Positions 17,749 through 26,502 of a stretch of DNA of 64,000 nt are shown here, piece after piece. The notes beneath the pieces were generated by a model. That model was not told the origin of the DNA. It was given only the letters and a program-made list of their open reading frames with translations, and searched no databases. The DNA is from Paraburkholderia aspalathi. GTDB taxonomy: Bacteria > Pseudomonadota > Gammaproteobacteria > Burkholderiales > Burkholderiaceae. The stretch is from NCBI RefSeq assembly GCF_900116445.1, contig NZ_FPBH01000005.1, forward strand, positions 310,001 through 374,000, written 5' to 3'. Numbering within the stretch: the stretch's first letter is position 1; every line of letters starts with the position of its first letter. The translations under genes were made by a program, and so were the position numbers.

Positions 17749-19193
17749 TGAGACTCAAATTGAGCGCATGCATGGTGGCGTTCGCTGTTGCCATGCTGAC
17801 GGGGTGCACGCTGGACCCGCACTATGAACGGCCCGCAGCACCCGTTGCGGTGGCTTATCCCAAAGGCGAGGCGTATGAGAGCACTAGCGCTGCGGCTTCG
17901 GGAACGGCTTCAGGAACCGCGACGCCTGGCACGACAACAACCGCACCGCCGCTTGCCGCCGACATGGCCTGGCGCAGCTTCTTTCGCGATGAACGTCTGC
18001 AACGGTTGATCCAGATCGCGCTCGACAACAACCGCGACCTGCGCGTCGCCGCGTTGAACGTAGCCGAGTACGAAGCGCAATACCGCATCACGCGCGCCGC
18101 GCTCGCACCGTCGATCAGCGCGAGCGGCAGCCTGACTCGCGAGCGTACCTCGGGCGTGACGAGCAGTTCCAGCGACGTGAGCGTGGGCACCACGTCATGG
18201 GAGATCGACTTCTTCGGACGCTTGCGCAGCCTCAAGCGTCAGGCCCTGGAAAACTATCTCGCGACGGATGCCTCGCGGCAGAGTACGCAGATCAGCCTGA
18301 TCGCGACGGTAGCGACCGACTACCTGACGCTCCTGTCCGACGAACGTCTCCTGCAAATCACCGAAGACACGGTCAAGGCGGATCAGTCGACATACGACGT
18401 GACCAAGCGCATTCAGGAGTTGGGCAATTCGTCGATGCTCGACGTGCAGCAGGCGCAAAACTCGTTGGCGAGCGCGAAGGCGAGCCTTGCGTCCTATCGG
18501 CGCGCCGTCGCGCAGGACCGCAACAACCTGGTCGCCGTGCTCGGCGCGCCGATTCCCGACGACCTTCCACCCGCCCGCGAATTCGACGACGAGACGATGT
18601 TCGCCGACATCGGTGCGGGCGTACCGTCGTTGCTGCTCACCCGTCGTCCCGACATCGTGCAGGCGGAACATGCGCTGAAGGCGGCGAATGCGAACATCGG
18701 CGCCGCGCGCGCTGCGTTCTTTCCCAAGATCGAGCTGACGGCTTCGGCTGGTACATCGAGTTCGACGCTTTCGAGTTTGTTCAAAGCGGGCACAGGCGCT
18801 TGGGAATTCGCGCCGACCGTGTCAGTGCCGATCTTCGATTACGGCAGCAACAAGGCATCGCTCGACGTCGCCAAGATCGAGAAACAAATCGAGGTCGCTG
18901 ATTACGAGAGCGCCATTCAGACAGCGTTCAAAGAAGTCGCGAACGCGCTGACTGCGCGTGCAACGTACGTCGATCAGGTGGCGGCGGATCGTGACTACGT
19001 GACGTCGTCGCAGCGGTACTACACGCTTGCTCAGGCGCGCTACAAGGCGGGTACGGACAGCTTCCTCACGTTCCTCGACGCGCAGCGCACGCTCTACACC
19101 GCGCAACAGCAACTGGCGTCGGATAGTCTGTCGCGACAGGCCAATCTCGTGACGTTGTACAAGGTGTTAGGCGGCGGTTGGGAGGGGAGCTGA
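17745..19193 (+). CDS. RND efflux outer-membrane channel lipoprotein (OprM/NodT family)
   Basis: A 482-residue TolC-like trimeric channel subunit of the NodT branch. The signal peptide ends LTGC (lipidated Cys), followed by TLDPHYERP. Two homologous halves are evident, with the family markers WRSFFRDERLQRLIQIALDNNRDLRVAALN, TSWEIDFFGRLRSLKR, LLTRRPDIVQAEHALKAANANIGAARAAFFPKIELTAS and a C-terminal LARYKAGTDSFLTFLDAQRTLY-like segment. It overlaps the pump gene by 4 bp (ATGA), indicating translational coupling. A 12-residue Ser/Ala/Thr-rich stretch follows the lipidation site. Confidence 0.94.
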   Translation: MMRLKLSACMVAFAVAMLTGCTLDPHYERPAAPVAVAYPKGEAYESTSAAASGTASGTATPGTTTTAPPLAADMAWRSFFRDERLQRLIQIALDNNRDLRVAALNVAEYEAQYRITRAALAPSISASGSLTRERTSGVTSSSSDVSVGTTSWEIDFFGRLRSLKRQALENYLATDASRQSTQISLIATVATDYLTLLSDERLLQITEDTVKADQSTYDVTKRIQELGNSSMLDVQQAQNSLASAKASLASYRRAVAQDRNNLVAVLGAPIPDDLPPAREFDDETMFADIGAGVPSLLLTRRPDIVQAEHALKAANANIGAARAAFFPKIELTASAGTSSSTLSSLFKAGTGAWEFAPTVSVPIFDYGSNKASLDVAKIEKQIEVADYESAIQTAFKEVANALTARATYVDQVAADRDYVTSSQRYYTLAQARYKAGTDSFLTFLDAQRTLYTAQQQLASDSLSRQANLVTLYKVLGGGWEGS

Positions 19194-19199
19194 AAGCCG

Positions 19200-19286
19200 A
19201 AAGGTGAGAACATTCGGGAGCGTGTGAGGTGATAATGTTGCTACCTGTCGACGCACTTTCGATTCGAAGGTGAGAAGATTCGGGAG
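19200..19286 (+). repeat. Two dispersed 18-bp motif copies
   Basis: GGTGAG-N6-CGGGAG-type copies at 19202-19219 and 19269-19286, seven and about 75 bp after the efflux-channel stop codon. Both are plus-strand and of the CGGGAG subtype. Confidence 0.85.
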
Positions 19287-19351
19287 GCCTGCGCCAAACG
19301 CAAACGCAGTCATCTGCGCGTTACTTTCCATTCATATGGAGCACGTTCCCA

Positions 19352-20047
19352 ATGACGCCTGACGCTTTCGGTGAAGAAATCAAGGCAGCGCTGGCGCCGC
19401 ACGCGGATGCCGGACGCGCCGTCGCGATGCGCGCCTACATGCGCGACCAGTTCGAGTTCATCGGGGTGCCGACGCCGCTGCGGCGCAAAGCGACATTGCC
19501 GGTCTTCAACCGGCTGCCTGTTGAAAACGCGGAACACCTGCTCGCGTGTGCGCACGTCTTATGGGCGATGCCGCAGCGCGAATACCAATACGCGGCTACC
19601 GATCTGCTGGCGCGCAAGTGGAAGACGTTGGCGATCGCGGACATCGAGCATCTACTAACAATCGCTCAACGCAGCGCGTGGTGGGATTCGATCGATCCGC
19701 TGGCGGGTGTGGTCGGCGACATTCTGAAGTCGGCGCGCGGACAGACGCCGCACGCGCAAGCATGCATGGACGCGGCGCTCGAGCATGAATCGTTATGGGT
19801 TCGCCGTATCGCGATGATTCATCAACTCGGCTGGCGTGACGATACGGACGAGACGCGTTTGTTTGGTTATGCACGCTCGCTCGCCGCAGAGCCGGACTTC
19901 TTTATTCGCAAGGCAATCGGCTGGGCCTTGCGGGACTATGCGTGGCATGCGCCTCACGCGGTCAGCGGCTTTCTGATGACCGCGCGAGACATTCTGTCAC
20001 CGCTCACGTTGCGTGAGGCGTCGAAGCATCTGCCGCCGATCCGCTGA
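19352..20047 (+). CDS. AlkD-like DNA alkylation repair glycosylase
   Basis: A 231-residue HEAT-like-repeat protein of the AlkD family, which excises bulky N3/N7-alkylpurines without base flipping. Conserved markers are the N-terminal YMRDQFEFIGVPTPLRR, the WWDSIDPLAG segment bearing the active-site Trp and Asp, SLWVRRIAMIHQL with the Arg, and FIRKAIGWALRDYAW. Length equals the usual family length (about 230). It stands alone between the RND operon and the chemosensory operon, with 125-158 bp to the nearest stop codon upstream. Confidence 0.9.
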   Translation: MTPDAFGEEIKAALAPHADAGRAVAMRAYMRDQFEFIGVPTPLRRKATLPVFNRLPVENAEHLLACAHVLWAMPQREYQYAATDLLARKWKTLAIADIEHLLTIAQRSAWWDSIDPLAGVVGDILKSARGQTPHAQACMDAALEHESLWVRRIAMIHQLGWRDDTDETRLFGYARSLAAEPDFFIRKAIGWALRDYAWHAPHAVSGFLMTARDILSPLTLREASKHLPPIR

Positions 20048-20262
20048 CGCGGCGATCGCGAAACAACGGCCGTTAACGGCGTCGAAACTAAAATCTTTAG
20101 AAGAATATTTAAGCTCTCGGGCGTGGCCAAACGCTCTGTAGTCATCGCTTAGTAATATGCGCCAGCAATACTCGGCAGCGCTGCAAGCTTGACTCAAATT
20201 ATCAAATAACGCGCTGCCCCGATCGAGGGCGGACGCGAAGGCCATACCCCCGGGGGTTTCAC

Positions 20263-22653
20263 ATGACTATCCGTCATCGCATCACGCTATTGGTTGTCTT
20301 GATGTTCGTCGCCTTGTCGGCAATCGGTGGCTACGCCGTGTATCAAACGCGCGGCAGCGCAGGCGAAGTGCGCAAGGTGACCGAGGGCGTCGTCCCCAGC
20401 GCGCTGGCTTCCGCCGACCTCGTCTCGCAAGTGAAAGACGTACAGCTTGCGACCATGACCTTGGTCTACGCGCCGGACGCCAACATGGTCGCCCAGGCAC
20501 AAGACGAACTGAAGAAGAAAAAGGCCTCGTTGCAACAGGCTCTTGCGCTGCAAGGCAAAGATGCCGCGAGCCATGCCCAGCAAGGCCTCGTCTCCCAAGC
20601 CAACGACAGCCTCGAGAACTACTTCTCCGCAATCGCCGAGACGGCGAAGATGAAGGCCGACGGCAAGAACGAACTCGCGCAAGCGTATCTGTTCGCCAAC
20701 GTCGCGCAGTATCGCGACGAACTCGAAGGCATTGTCGAAACCCTGCGTGTTGAGAAGAACCGCCAGAAAGACGATGCGATCACCGCACTGAACGCCACGC
20801 TTTCCACCACTACGACGGCCATCGCCGTCGTGACCGGTATCGCGATCATTCTGCTGACCTTCATCGGCACGCTGCTCTACCGTCAGATCACCCGTCCGCT
20901 CAGCCGCATGCAAGCGATGATGAGCGAGATCGCTTCGAGTCAGGATTTCACGCGCCGCGTGCCGGTGGGCCGGTTGGATGAGATCGGCCATTCGATCGTT
21001 GCCTTCAACGGCATGATCGAAAAGATTCAGGAAAGCTCCGCGCAACTCAAGCAGAAAACGGCCGACATCCAGGCGATGTTGCAGAACATGCAGCAAGGTA
21101 TCTTGACGGTGGTCGACGGCGCCGTGATCCACTCGGAGTACTCGGCGTATCTGGAAGACATCTTCGAAACGAAAGACATCGCCGGGCGTGGTCTGATGGA
21201 TCTGGTGTTCTCGGATACCGATCTCGGCTCGGACGTGCTCTCGCAAGTCGATGCGGCCGCGCATGCCTGCCTCGGCGAAGATTGCATCAACTTCGCGTTC
21301 AATCAGCATCTGCTGGTCGGTGAAATTTCGAAGCGCATGCCCGATGGCCGCGTGAAGATTCTCGACCTCAGCTGGTCGGCAATCACCGACGAAAACGACG
21401 TTATCGGGCGCTTGATGCTGTGCGTGCGCGACGTTACCGAACTGCGCAAGCTCGCTGCGGAAGCCAGCGAACAGCGCCGCCGTCTCGACATGATCGGCGA
21501 GATTCTCGCGGTGAGCGAAGAGAAGTTCCATCACTTCATTGAAAGCTCCGCAGGTTTCGTCAGCGAGAACGAGCGCATCATCCGCAAGCATTCGGAAGCG
21601 GACCATGCAGCGATCGCCGAGCTGTTCCGCAACATGCACACCATCAAGGGCAATGCGCGGACCTATAACCTGGCGCATCTGACCAACGTCGTTCATGAAA
21701 CCGAGCAGAGCTATCACGAACTGCGCCAACCGGACGCGGACCGCTCGTGGGATCAGGAACACCTGATGCAGGAGCTGACGCGCGTGCGCGAGGCGATCGA
21801 GAGTTACGCGAAGATCAACGAACATAGCCTCGGCCGCAAGAGCAAAGTCGGAGCGAATAATGCTGGGAATGCGGGCCGCTATGTGATGGTCGAGAAGGAG
21901 CAGATTCAGCAGACCTTGAGCATGCTGGACAAGACGAACGCCGGCGAACTCCACGAATTGCAGTCGATGCGCGATGCACTGCGCCAGACCTTGCGCGCCT
22001 TGGGCAGCGAAAGCGTGCGCGACGCGCTCTCCGGCGTGCTGGACTCGCTGCCTTCGTTGGCGCAGGAACTGGGCAAGCCGGCGCCGGTCGTGCGCATCGA
22101 CGACAACGGCTACCGTCTGCGCGGCCAGGCAGGCGGTACGTTAAACAACGTGTTCATGCATCTGCTGCGTAATTCGATGGACCACGGCATCGAAGCCGCC
22201 GAGGCGCGCAGCGCACACGGCAAAACGCCGGCCGGCACCATCGACATCGAAGTGGGCGTGGACAGCGGCGCGCTGCAGATCACACTCAGCGACGACGGCC
22301 GCGGCCTCGCACTCGAACGGATTCGCGGCATTGCCGCCGAGCGCGGCTGGATCGGTAGCGACGAACACCTGAGCGATGAAGCAATCGCCGAATTCATTTT
22401 CCGGCCGGGCTTCTCGACTGCCGCAACGGTGACGGAAGTATCGGGCCGTGGCGTCGGCATGGACGCGGTGCGCGACTTCCTCAGGCGCGAGAACGGCCGC
22501 ATCGAACTGCGCTTCACCGACGATCACAAGGGCGCTTCGTTCCGTCAGTTCCAGACGATCGTCTGCCTGCCGGATAGCTTCGCCGTCGACACGCTGGGTG
22601 TGGCGGCGCGCGGCGATGCCGGCGAACTGCAACTCGACGCGATGGCGGATTGA
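20263..22653 (+). CDS. Membrane CheA-like kinase: HAMP, sensor, Hpt and ATPase, no CheW domain
   Basis: A 796-residue protein fusing a chemoreceptor-like input to CheA-like output. TM1 is at about residues 8-27 and a four-helix periplasmic domain runs to about 185, with TM2 at about 186-208 and HAMP at about 210-262. A PAS-like segment (about 265-395; MQQGILTVVDGAVIHSEYSAYLEDIF) follows. The Hpt domain has H459 in MHTIKGNAR. CheA-type ATPase boxes are LLRNSMDHGIE (634-644), DDGRG (677-681), FRPGFSTA and GRGVGMD (728-734). There is no P2 CheY-binding domain and no CheW-like P5. The gene heads a five-gene cluster with mini-MCP, CheX-like proteins and CheY. It probably phosphorylates the CheY at 25025. 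Confidence 0.88.
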   Translation: MTIRHRITLLVVLMFVALSAIGGYAVYQTRGSAGEVRKVTEGVVPSALASADLVSQVKDVQLATMTLVYAPDANMVAQAQDELKKKKASLQQALALQGKDAASHAQQGLVSQANDSLENYFSAIAETAKMKADGKNELAQAYLFANVAQYRDELEGIVETLRVEKNRQKDDAITALNATLSTTTTAIAVVTGIAIILLTFIGTLLYRQITRPLSRMQAMMSEIASSQDFTRRVPVGRLDEIGHSIVAFNGMIEKIQESSAQLKQKTADIQAMLQNMQQGILTVVDGAVIHSEYSAYLEDIFETKDIAGRGLMDLVFSDTDLGSDVLSQVDAAAHACLGEDCINFAFNQHLLVGEISKRMPDGRVKILDLSWSAITDENDVIGRLMLCVRDVTELRKLAAEASEQRRRLDMIGEILAVSEEKFHHFIESSAGFVSENERIIRKHSEADHAAIAELFRNMHTIKGNARTYNLAHLTNVVHETEQSYHELRQPDADRSWDQEHLMQELTRVREAIESYAKINEHSLGRKSKVGANNAGNAGRYVMVEKEQIQQTLSMLDKTNAGELHELQSMRDALRQTLRALGSESVRDALSGVLDSLPSLAQELGKPAPVVRIDDNGYRLRGQAGGTLNNVFMHLLRNSMDHGIEAAEARSAHGKTPAGTIDIEVGVDSGALQITLSDDGRGLALERIRGIAAERGWIGSDEHLSDEAIAEFIFRPGFSTAATVTEVSGRGVGMDAVRDFLRRENGRIELRFTDDHKGASFRQFQTIVCLPDSFAVDTLGVAARGDAGELQLDAMAD

Positions 22654-22709
22654 CCGTTGGTCGGAGCGCCGATTGACGCGCTTCGCGACGGACTTCGGAA
22701 GGATAGGTT

Positions 22710-23444
22710 GTGATTCAACAGTACGTATTGGCGGCGATGGCGGGCAGCGCGGTAACCGCGCTGCTGGCTTTTGTCGTGCACAAGTTGCAAAGCGCGAGGC
22801 TGACGGCACGGTTGCGTGACGAAGCAGATGCACGGATCAAGGCGTTATCGGCGGCACAGGCGGACCACGCCGAAGCGATCCGGGAACGCGAACAGGCCGC
22901 GCAGGAGATGGAAGCCCTGGCCGCGCAGTTGCGTGAGGAGCTGAGGCAGCAATCAGCCAGCGTCGACGAACTGCGCGTAACGTTGAAAGCAGCGACTGAC
23001 GATAAAGACCAGTGGGCGCATCAGGCGCGACAGATCGCCGGCGAAGCCGCGCGTCTGAAGAGCCTCGGCGCCACGTTCGAGCGTTGGCACGAGCAGATGA
23101 TCTCGCTGATGACGCAGAACCACGATATGCACGCGAAGAATCAGGAGCTCTCGTCGATCGTCCGGCATGTGGTGATCGTGTCGTTGAACGCGTCGATCGA
23201 GGCCGCGCGCGCGGGTCCGGCAGGACGTGGCTTCGCGGTGGTGGCGAGCGAGGTTCGGGCGCTCGCTGCGCGTTCTGAGGAATTGTCGAAAAGCTATCGC
23301 GACAGCCTGCACCGCAACGATCTGACCACCACGTCCACGTTCCAGGACATCCAGGCGGGTGGCAAGATGATCGCGGCGTCGCTCTCCAGCGTCGAATCGC
23401 TTGCCAATCAGTTCCACTCGAAGCTGCACCAGGTGCCGGCGTGA
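22710..23444 (+). CDS. Truncated chemoreceptor-like protein (mini-MCP)
   Basis: A 244-residue protein: one N-terminal membrane helix (about 4-22), a coiled coil of about 100 residues, then an MCP signalling tip (SIVRHVVIVSLNASIEAARAGPAGRGFAVVASEVRALAARS). It lacks a periplasmic ligand domain, HAMP and most of the long adaptation helices, so it is far shorter than ordinary MCPs (over 500). The start is GTG at 22710 after AAGGATAG. The stop overlaps the next start (GTGA, 4 bp), so it is coupled to the CheX-like gene. It could scaffold the kinase in the absence of CheW, but this is inference. Confidence 0.85.
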   Translation: MIQQYVLAAMAGSAVTALLAFVVHKLQSARLTARLRDEADARIKALSAAQADHAEAIREREQAAQEMEALAAQLREELRQQSASVDELRVTLKAATDDKDQWAHQARQIAGEAARLKSLGATFERWHEQMISLMTQNHDMHAKNQELSSIVRHVVIVSLNASIEAARAGPAGRGFAVVASEVRALAARSEELSKSYRDSLHRNDLTTTSTFQDIQAGGKMIAASLSSVESLANQFHSKLHQVPA

Positions 23445-23980
23445 TCACGAGCCAGGCGAAGGACAGCTTCGAACGCATTTTCCGCAAGGCGGCACAGGCG
23501 CGTTTGCCGCGGGATTCTGGCGATACGTGTGAGATCGCGCCGCTCAGCGAGGCCGGTGAGGGCGCAACGAAGGACACCCAGGTGGTCGTGCTGACCATCT
23601 CGTCGATCGTGTTCAGACTGCTGCTGATCCTGCACTTCGACGAAAACGACAGCACCCGCGGCTACTACCTGAAAGAAGGCGACGAGCGGCCGTTTCAGGA
23701 AGCGTTTCTGGAAATCTGCAATCTGTGTTGCGGCGCGATGAATCAGGAGCTGCTGCGTTATTTCCCGGACCTCGGCATGTCGACGCCTTATGTGTTGAGC
23801 GCGCGTTGTCTGGGGCATCTGCCGGCATTGAAGCCGGGTTTGCTGTCGTCGTATTCGGTCACGCTGAACAGTTCCGTGCAGCTTGCCGCGACGGTATGCG
23901 TGTGTGCCCATGCGCCGATCGACTTCGTGGCCGACACGAGCGCGATCGAAGAATCCAGCGGTGAGCTGGAGTTGTTTTGA
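23441..23980 (+). CDS. CheX/CheC-like phosphatase-family protein
   Basis: A 179-residue protein. Recognition rests on E91-I-C-N94 followed by LCCGAMNQEL, matching the ExxN phosphatase helix of CheC/CheX (E-I-x-N-x-x-x-G), and on the flanking beta-rich pattern. In characterised members the Glu/Asn pair dephosphorylates CheY-P. Only one such helix is present, as in CheX. The C-terminus is acidic and ends ESSGELELF, a tail nearly repeated in the next gene. It is preceded by a 4-bp overlap with the mini-MCP gene. The start codon is GTG; family assignment is by motif, so moderate confidence. Confidence 0.75.
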   Translation: MITSQAKDSFERIFRKAAQARLPRDSGDTCEIAPLSEAGEGATKDTQVVVLTISSIVFRLLLILHFDENDSTRGYYLKEGDERPFQEAFLEICNLCCGAMNQELLRYFPDLGMSTPYVLSARCLGHLPALKPGLLSSYSVTLNSSVQLAATVCVCAHAPIDFVADTSAIEESSGELELF

Positions 23981-24031
23981 GTGTTGGGTTTCGACCATGA
24001 CGTCGATATCCGCAGCGAGCAGGAACGCGAA

Positions 24032-25003
24032 ATGAACATGAACAAGCCGGTCAGCAAGGTGCTGGTGCTCGACGATTGCCCCGTGCACAAAGCGGCGCTG
24101 AAGCGCTTTTGTGACGAGAACAATCTGGTTGGCGTGAAAGTCGGCAAGAACCGCTTGCAGTCGGTGCTGCGCTCGAACATCGATCTGGGCGCGGTTCTGT
24201 TCGCTGAAGGCTACGGTGGCTCAGCCGAAGCGAGCGCCGAAATCGCGATCAGGATCAACGCGGTGCGCCCCGAGCTGCCGATCATCATCCGGCGGGATGA
24301 CGATCCGAGCGTCGAGAGTCTGCCGGAGAGCTTGCGCCGCGTGGTCTGCGCGGCCTACGTCGCACACGATATGGCGCCGTTGCGCAAGGTGATCGACGAA
24401 TACATCTTCAGCCTGGATTATCCGAACGCGCTGGTGCGCGGCATCGCCGACATGACGCAGGCGATTCTCGGCGACGTGTTCAAGGATCTGACCATCACGT
24501 GCGACACGCCTTATATCGTGCGCGACCGGATCATCTTCGGCGAAGTGTTCAGCCTGATTCCGCTGGAAAGCGCGTGGTGCCGCGGTTACATGATGATGCA
24601 AGCGGAAGAGGCGCCGATCCTCGAACTGATCGATCGTTATCGGATGAGCGAGCACGCGGAAGACGGCGAAGCAAATTTCCGCGATCTGAATGGCGTGCTC
24701 GGCGAAGTGACCAATCTGATCTGGGGTTCGTTCAAGAACCGCTATGTCGGCGATGCGGACGCCTGGCTGCGCAGCCAGGTGCAGGTGCCACTGCTGGTGA
24801 ATCACAAGCACAAGTACATCTCGTTCGGCAGCGGCAATCCGCAGCTGTGTTTCATGTACTCGCTGACCGACCCGCAGACGGGCCGCTCGGTCAAGCTGCA
24901 TCAACGTTTTGTGTTCAGCCTGAGCTGGTCGCCGGAGGACTTCAAGGAAGTCACGGACGACGTCGGCGCGATGGTCGAAGCGGGCGAACTGGATCTGTTC
25001 TGA
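24032..25003 (+). CDS. Pseudo-receiver fused to a CheX/CheC-like domain
   Basis: A 323-residue two-domain protein. Residues 7-125 follow the receiver fold (VSKVLVLDD at the start), but the phosphoacceptor position holds Ala58 (AVLFAEG), the Thr/Ser position is Arg (IIIRRDD) and the Lys is absent (YVAHD). It should therefore not be phosphorylated. Residues 130-310 form a CheX-like domain with E225-V-T-N228 (GEVTNLIWGSFKNR), the intact ExxN motif. The C-terminus ends VEAGELDLF, echoing the preceding protein. I chose the ATG at 24032 (AGCAGGAACGCGAA before it); the frame extends to a GTG at 23981 directly abutting the previous stop. Confidence 0.78.
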   Translation: MNMNKPVSKVLVLDDCPVHKAALKRFCDENNLVGVKVGKNRLQSVLRSNIDLGAVLFAEGYGGSAEASAEIAIRINAVRPELPIIIRRDDDPSVESLPESLRRVVCAAYVAHDMAPLRKVIDEYIFSLDYPNALVRGIADMTQAILGDVFKDLTITCDTPYIVRDRIIFGEVFSLIPLESAWCRGYMMMQAEEAPILELIDRYRMSEHAEDGEANFRDLNGVLGEVTNLIWGSFKNRYVGDADAWLRSQVQVPLLVNHKHKYISFGSGNPQLCFMYSLTDPQTGRSVKLHQRFVFSLSWSPEDFKEVTDDVGAMVEAGELDLF

Positions 25004-25024
25004 ATGTTGTCATAGGAAACAAAC

Positions 25025-25390
25025 ATGTCGAAAATTCTGGTGGTAGATGATTCGAGCACGGTGCGCGACGAAGTGGCCGGCTTTCTGAAGAAGAACGGCC
25101 TGGACGTCGACACGGCGGTGGACGGCAAGGACGGCCTGGCGAAACTGAAGGCCAGCCCGGGCATCAAGCTGGTGATCAGCGACGTCAACATGCCGAATAT
25201 GGATGGCCTGACGATGGTCGAAAAGATTCGCGGCGAACTCGCGAACACGACCGTCAACGTCATCATGCTGACCACCGAGAGCAGCCCGGCGATGAAAGAG
25301 CGCGGCAAGGCGGCGGGCGTGAAAGGCTGGATCGTCAAGCCGTTCAAGGGCGACGCAGTGCTGGAAACGTTCCGCAAGCTGGCGAGCTAG
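25025..25390 (+). CDS. Single-domain CheY-like response regulator
   Basis: A 121-residue stand-alone receiver with all active-site residues: ILVVDDSSTVRDEV, phosphoacceptor in LVISDVNMPNMDGLTM, Thr in VIMLTTESS and Lys in WIVKPFKGD. It matches the chemotaxis CheY subfamily rather than DNA-binding regulators. It lies 21 bp after the pseudo-receiver-CheX gene and is the only phosphorylatable receiver of the cluster, so it is the expected acceptor from the Hpt histidine of the kinase at 20263. The output target (motor, enzyme or partner protein) is not encoded here. Confidence 0.9.
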   Translation: MSKILVVDDSSTVRDEVAGFLKKNGLDVDTAVDGKDGLAKLKASPGIKLVISDVNMPNMDGLTMVEKIRGELANTTVNVIMLTTESSPAMKERGKAAGVKGWIVKPFKGDAVLETFRKLAS

Positions 25391-25417
25391 ACGCCGCATG
25401 CGCGGCGGGCCGGCCAA

Positions 25418-25436
25418 AGGTGAGGGTTTTCGGGAG
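25418..25436 (+). repeat. Dispersed 18-bp motif copy
   Basis: GGTGAGGGTTTTCGGGAG, plus strand, about 28 bp beyond the cheY-like stop codon. Confidence 0.85.
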
Positions 25437-25506
25437 CGCTGCGCCGGTGATTTGCAAAGCATGATTCGCTATAACGGCGGCGGTTGAAACACGCTAGTCT
25501 GCGAGC

Positions 25507-26355
25507 ATGTGCCAACTGCTCGCCCTCAGCTGCGCCGAACCCACCGACGTCAGTTTTTCGCTGACGGGCTTTGCGGCGCGCGGCGGCCTTACCGATCACC
25601 ATGTAGACGGCTGGGGCGTGGCGTTTTACGAGGATCGCGCGTGCCGCGTGTTCGTGGATGAGAAGCCCGCGTATCAGTCGCCGGTCGCCGAGTTTCTGAA
25701 AAGCCATCCGATCAAGTCGCGTAACGTCGTCGCGCATATTCGCAAGGCGACTCAAGGCGGCGCGCGCGTGGAGAACTGCCACCCGTTCATGCGCGAGTTG
25801 CGCGGCCAGCAATGGGTGTTCGCGCATAACGGCGACCTGCAGCCGCTCGGTGAACCGGAGCAAGGTCCGTATGCACCAGTCGGCACGACCGACAGCGAAG
25901 CGGCGTTCTGCTTCATCATGAATCGCCTCTACGCGCATTTCGCCAATCATGCAGACACGAATGACATCGACGCGGTATTCGACGTTATCGAGCAGGCGAC
26001 GCACGCACTGAACCCGTATGGCATTTTCAACTTCGTGCTTTCGAACGGCACAGCACAGTTCGCGTATTGCTCGACGCGTCTGTCGTACGTGATACGTCAC
26101 TGGCCGTTTTCGAGCGCGCGTCTCGTCGACGGCGACCTCTCAGTTGATTTCGCCGAGCGCGGCACGCCTGCGGATCGCACGGCAGTCATCGCCACTACCC
26201 CTCTCACCGATGAAGTCTGGACCACCTGCCAGCCGGGCGATCTGCTGATGTTCCGCAGCGGCGCGCTGTTGCGGCGCGCACACGTACCCGTTCCTGCCGA
26301 AGTCCTTGCCACCGCGAAATACGCACCTTCCGAGCTGTCCGCCATCCCTGCGTGA
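25507..26355 (+). CDS. Class II glutamine amidotransferase (YafJ-like)
   Basis: A 282-residue Ntn-hydrolase-type glutaminase domain protein. The nucleophile is Cys2, exposed by Met removal (MCQLLALSC). Other family markers are DHHVDGWGVAFYED, SRNVVAHIRKATQGG, NCHPFMRELRGQQWVFAHNGDL and GTTDSEAAFCFIMNRL. No synthase domain is attached, so the ammonia acceptor is unknown; the family is widespread and often annotated only as a putative amidotransferase. It is a single transcription unit between the chemosensory cluster and the porin. Confidence 0.9.
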   Translation: MCQLLALSCAEPTDVSFSLTGFAARGGLTDHHVDGWGVAFYEDRACRVFVDEKPAYQSPVAEFLKSHPIKSRNVVAHIRKATQGGARVENCHPFMRELRGQQWVFAHNGDLQPLGEPEQGPYAPVGTTDSEAAFCFIMNRLYAHFANHADTNDIDAVFDVIEQATHALNPYGIFNFVLSNGTAQFAYCSTRLSYVIRHWPFSSARLVDGDLSVDFAERGTPADRTAVIATTPLTDEVWTTCQPGDLLMFRSGALLRRAHVPVPAEVLATAKYAPSELSAIPA

Positions 26356-26502
26356 CATCACGCCAACGCGTGGCCTTAGAAGCGCTCACGCTACCGGTAT
26401 TTTCATATTCATCGAAGAATTCGTTAGTTTGCCGACACAAATTCCTCTCGTATCGTTGCGCCAGATTTAAACAAATACAACATTGATACGGGAACTCCAA
26501 AA

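Noticed and set aside
20075-20262. Flagellar sigma28 promoter before the chemosensory operon
   Set aside because: A TAAA-like element and a GC-rich segment occur but not the GCCGATAA box at 15 bp spacing.
23972-25003. C-terminal LELF/LDLF tails as sliding-clamp-binding motifs
   Set aside because: Clamp motifs start with Gln (QLxLF); here Glu replaces it and both proteins are chemosensory, so a docking role inside the cluster is more plausible.
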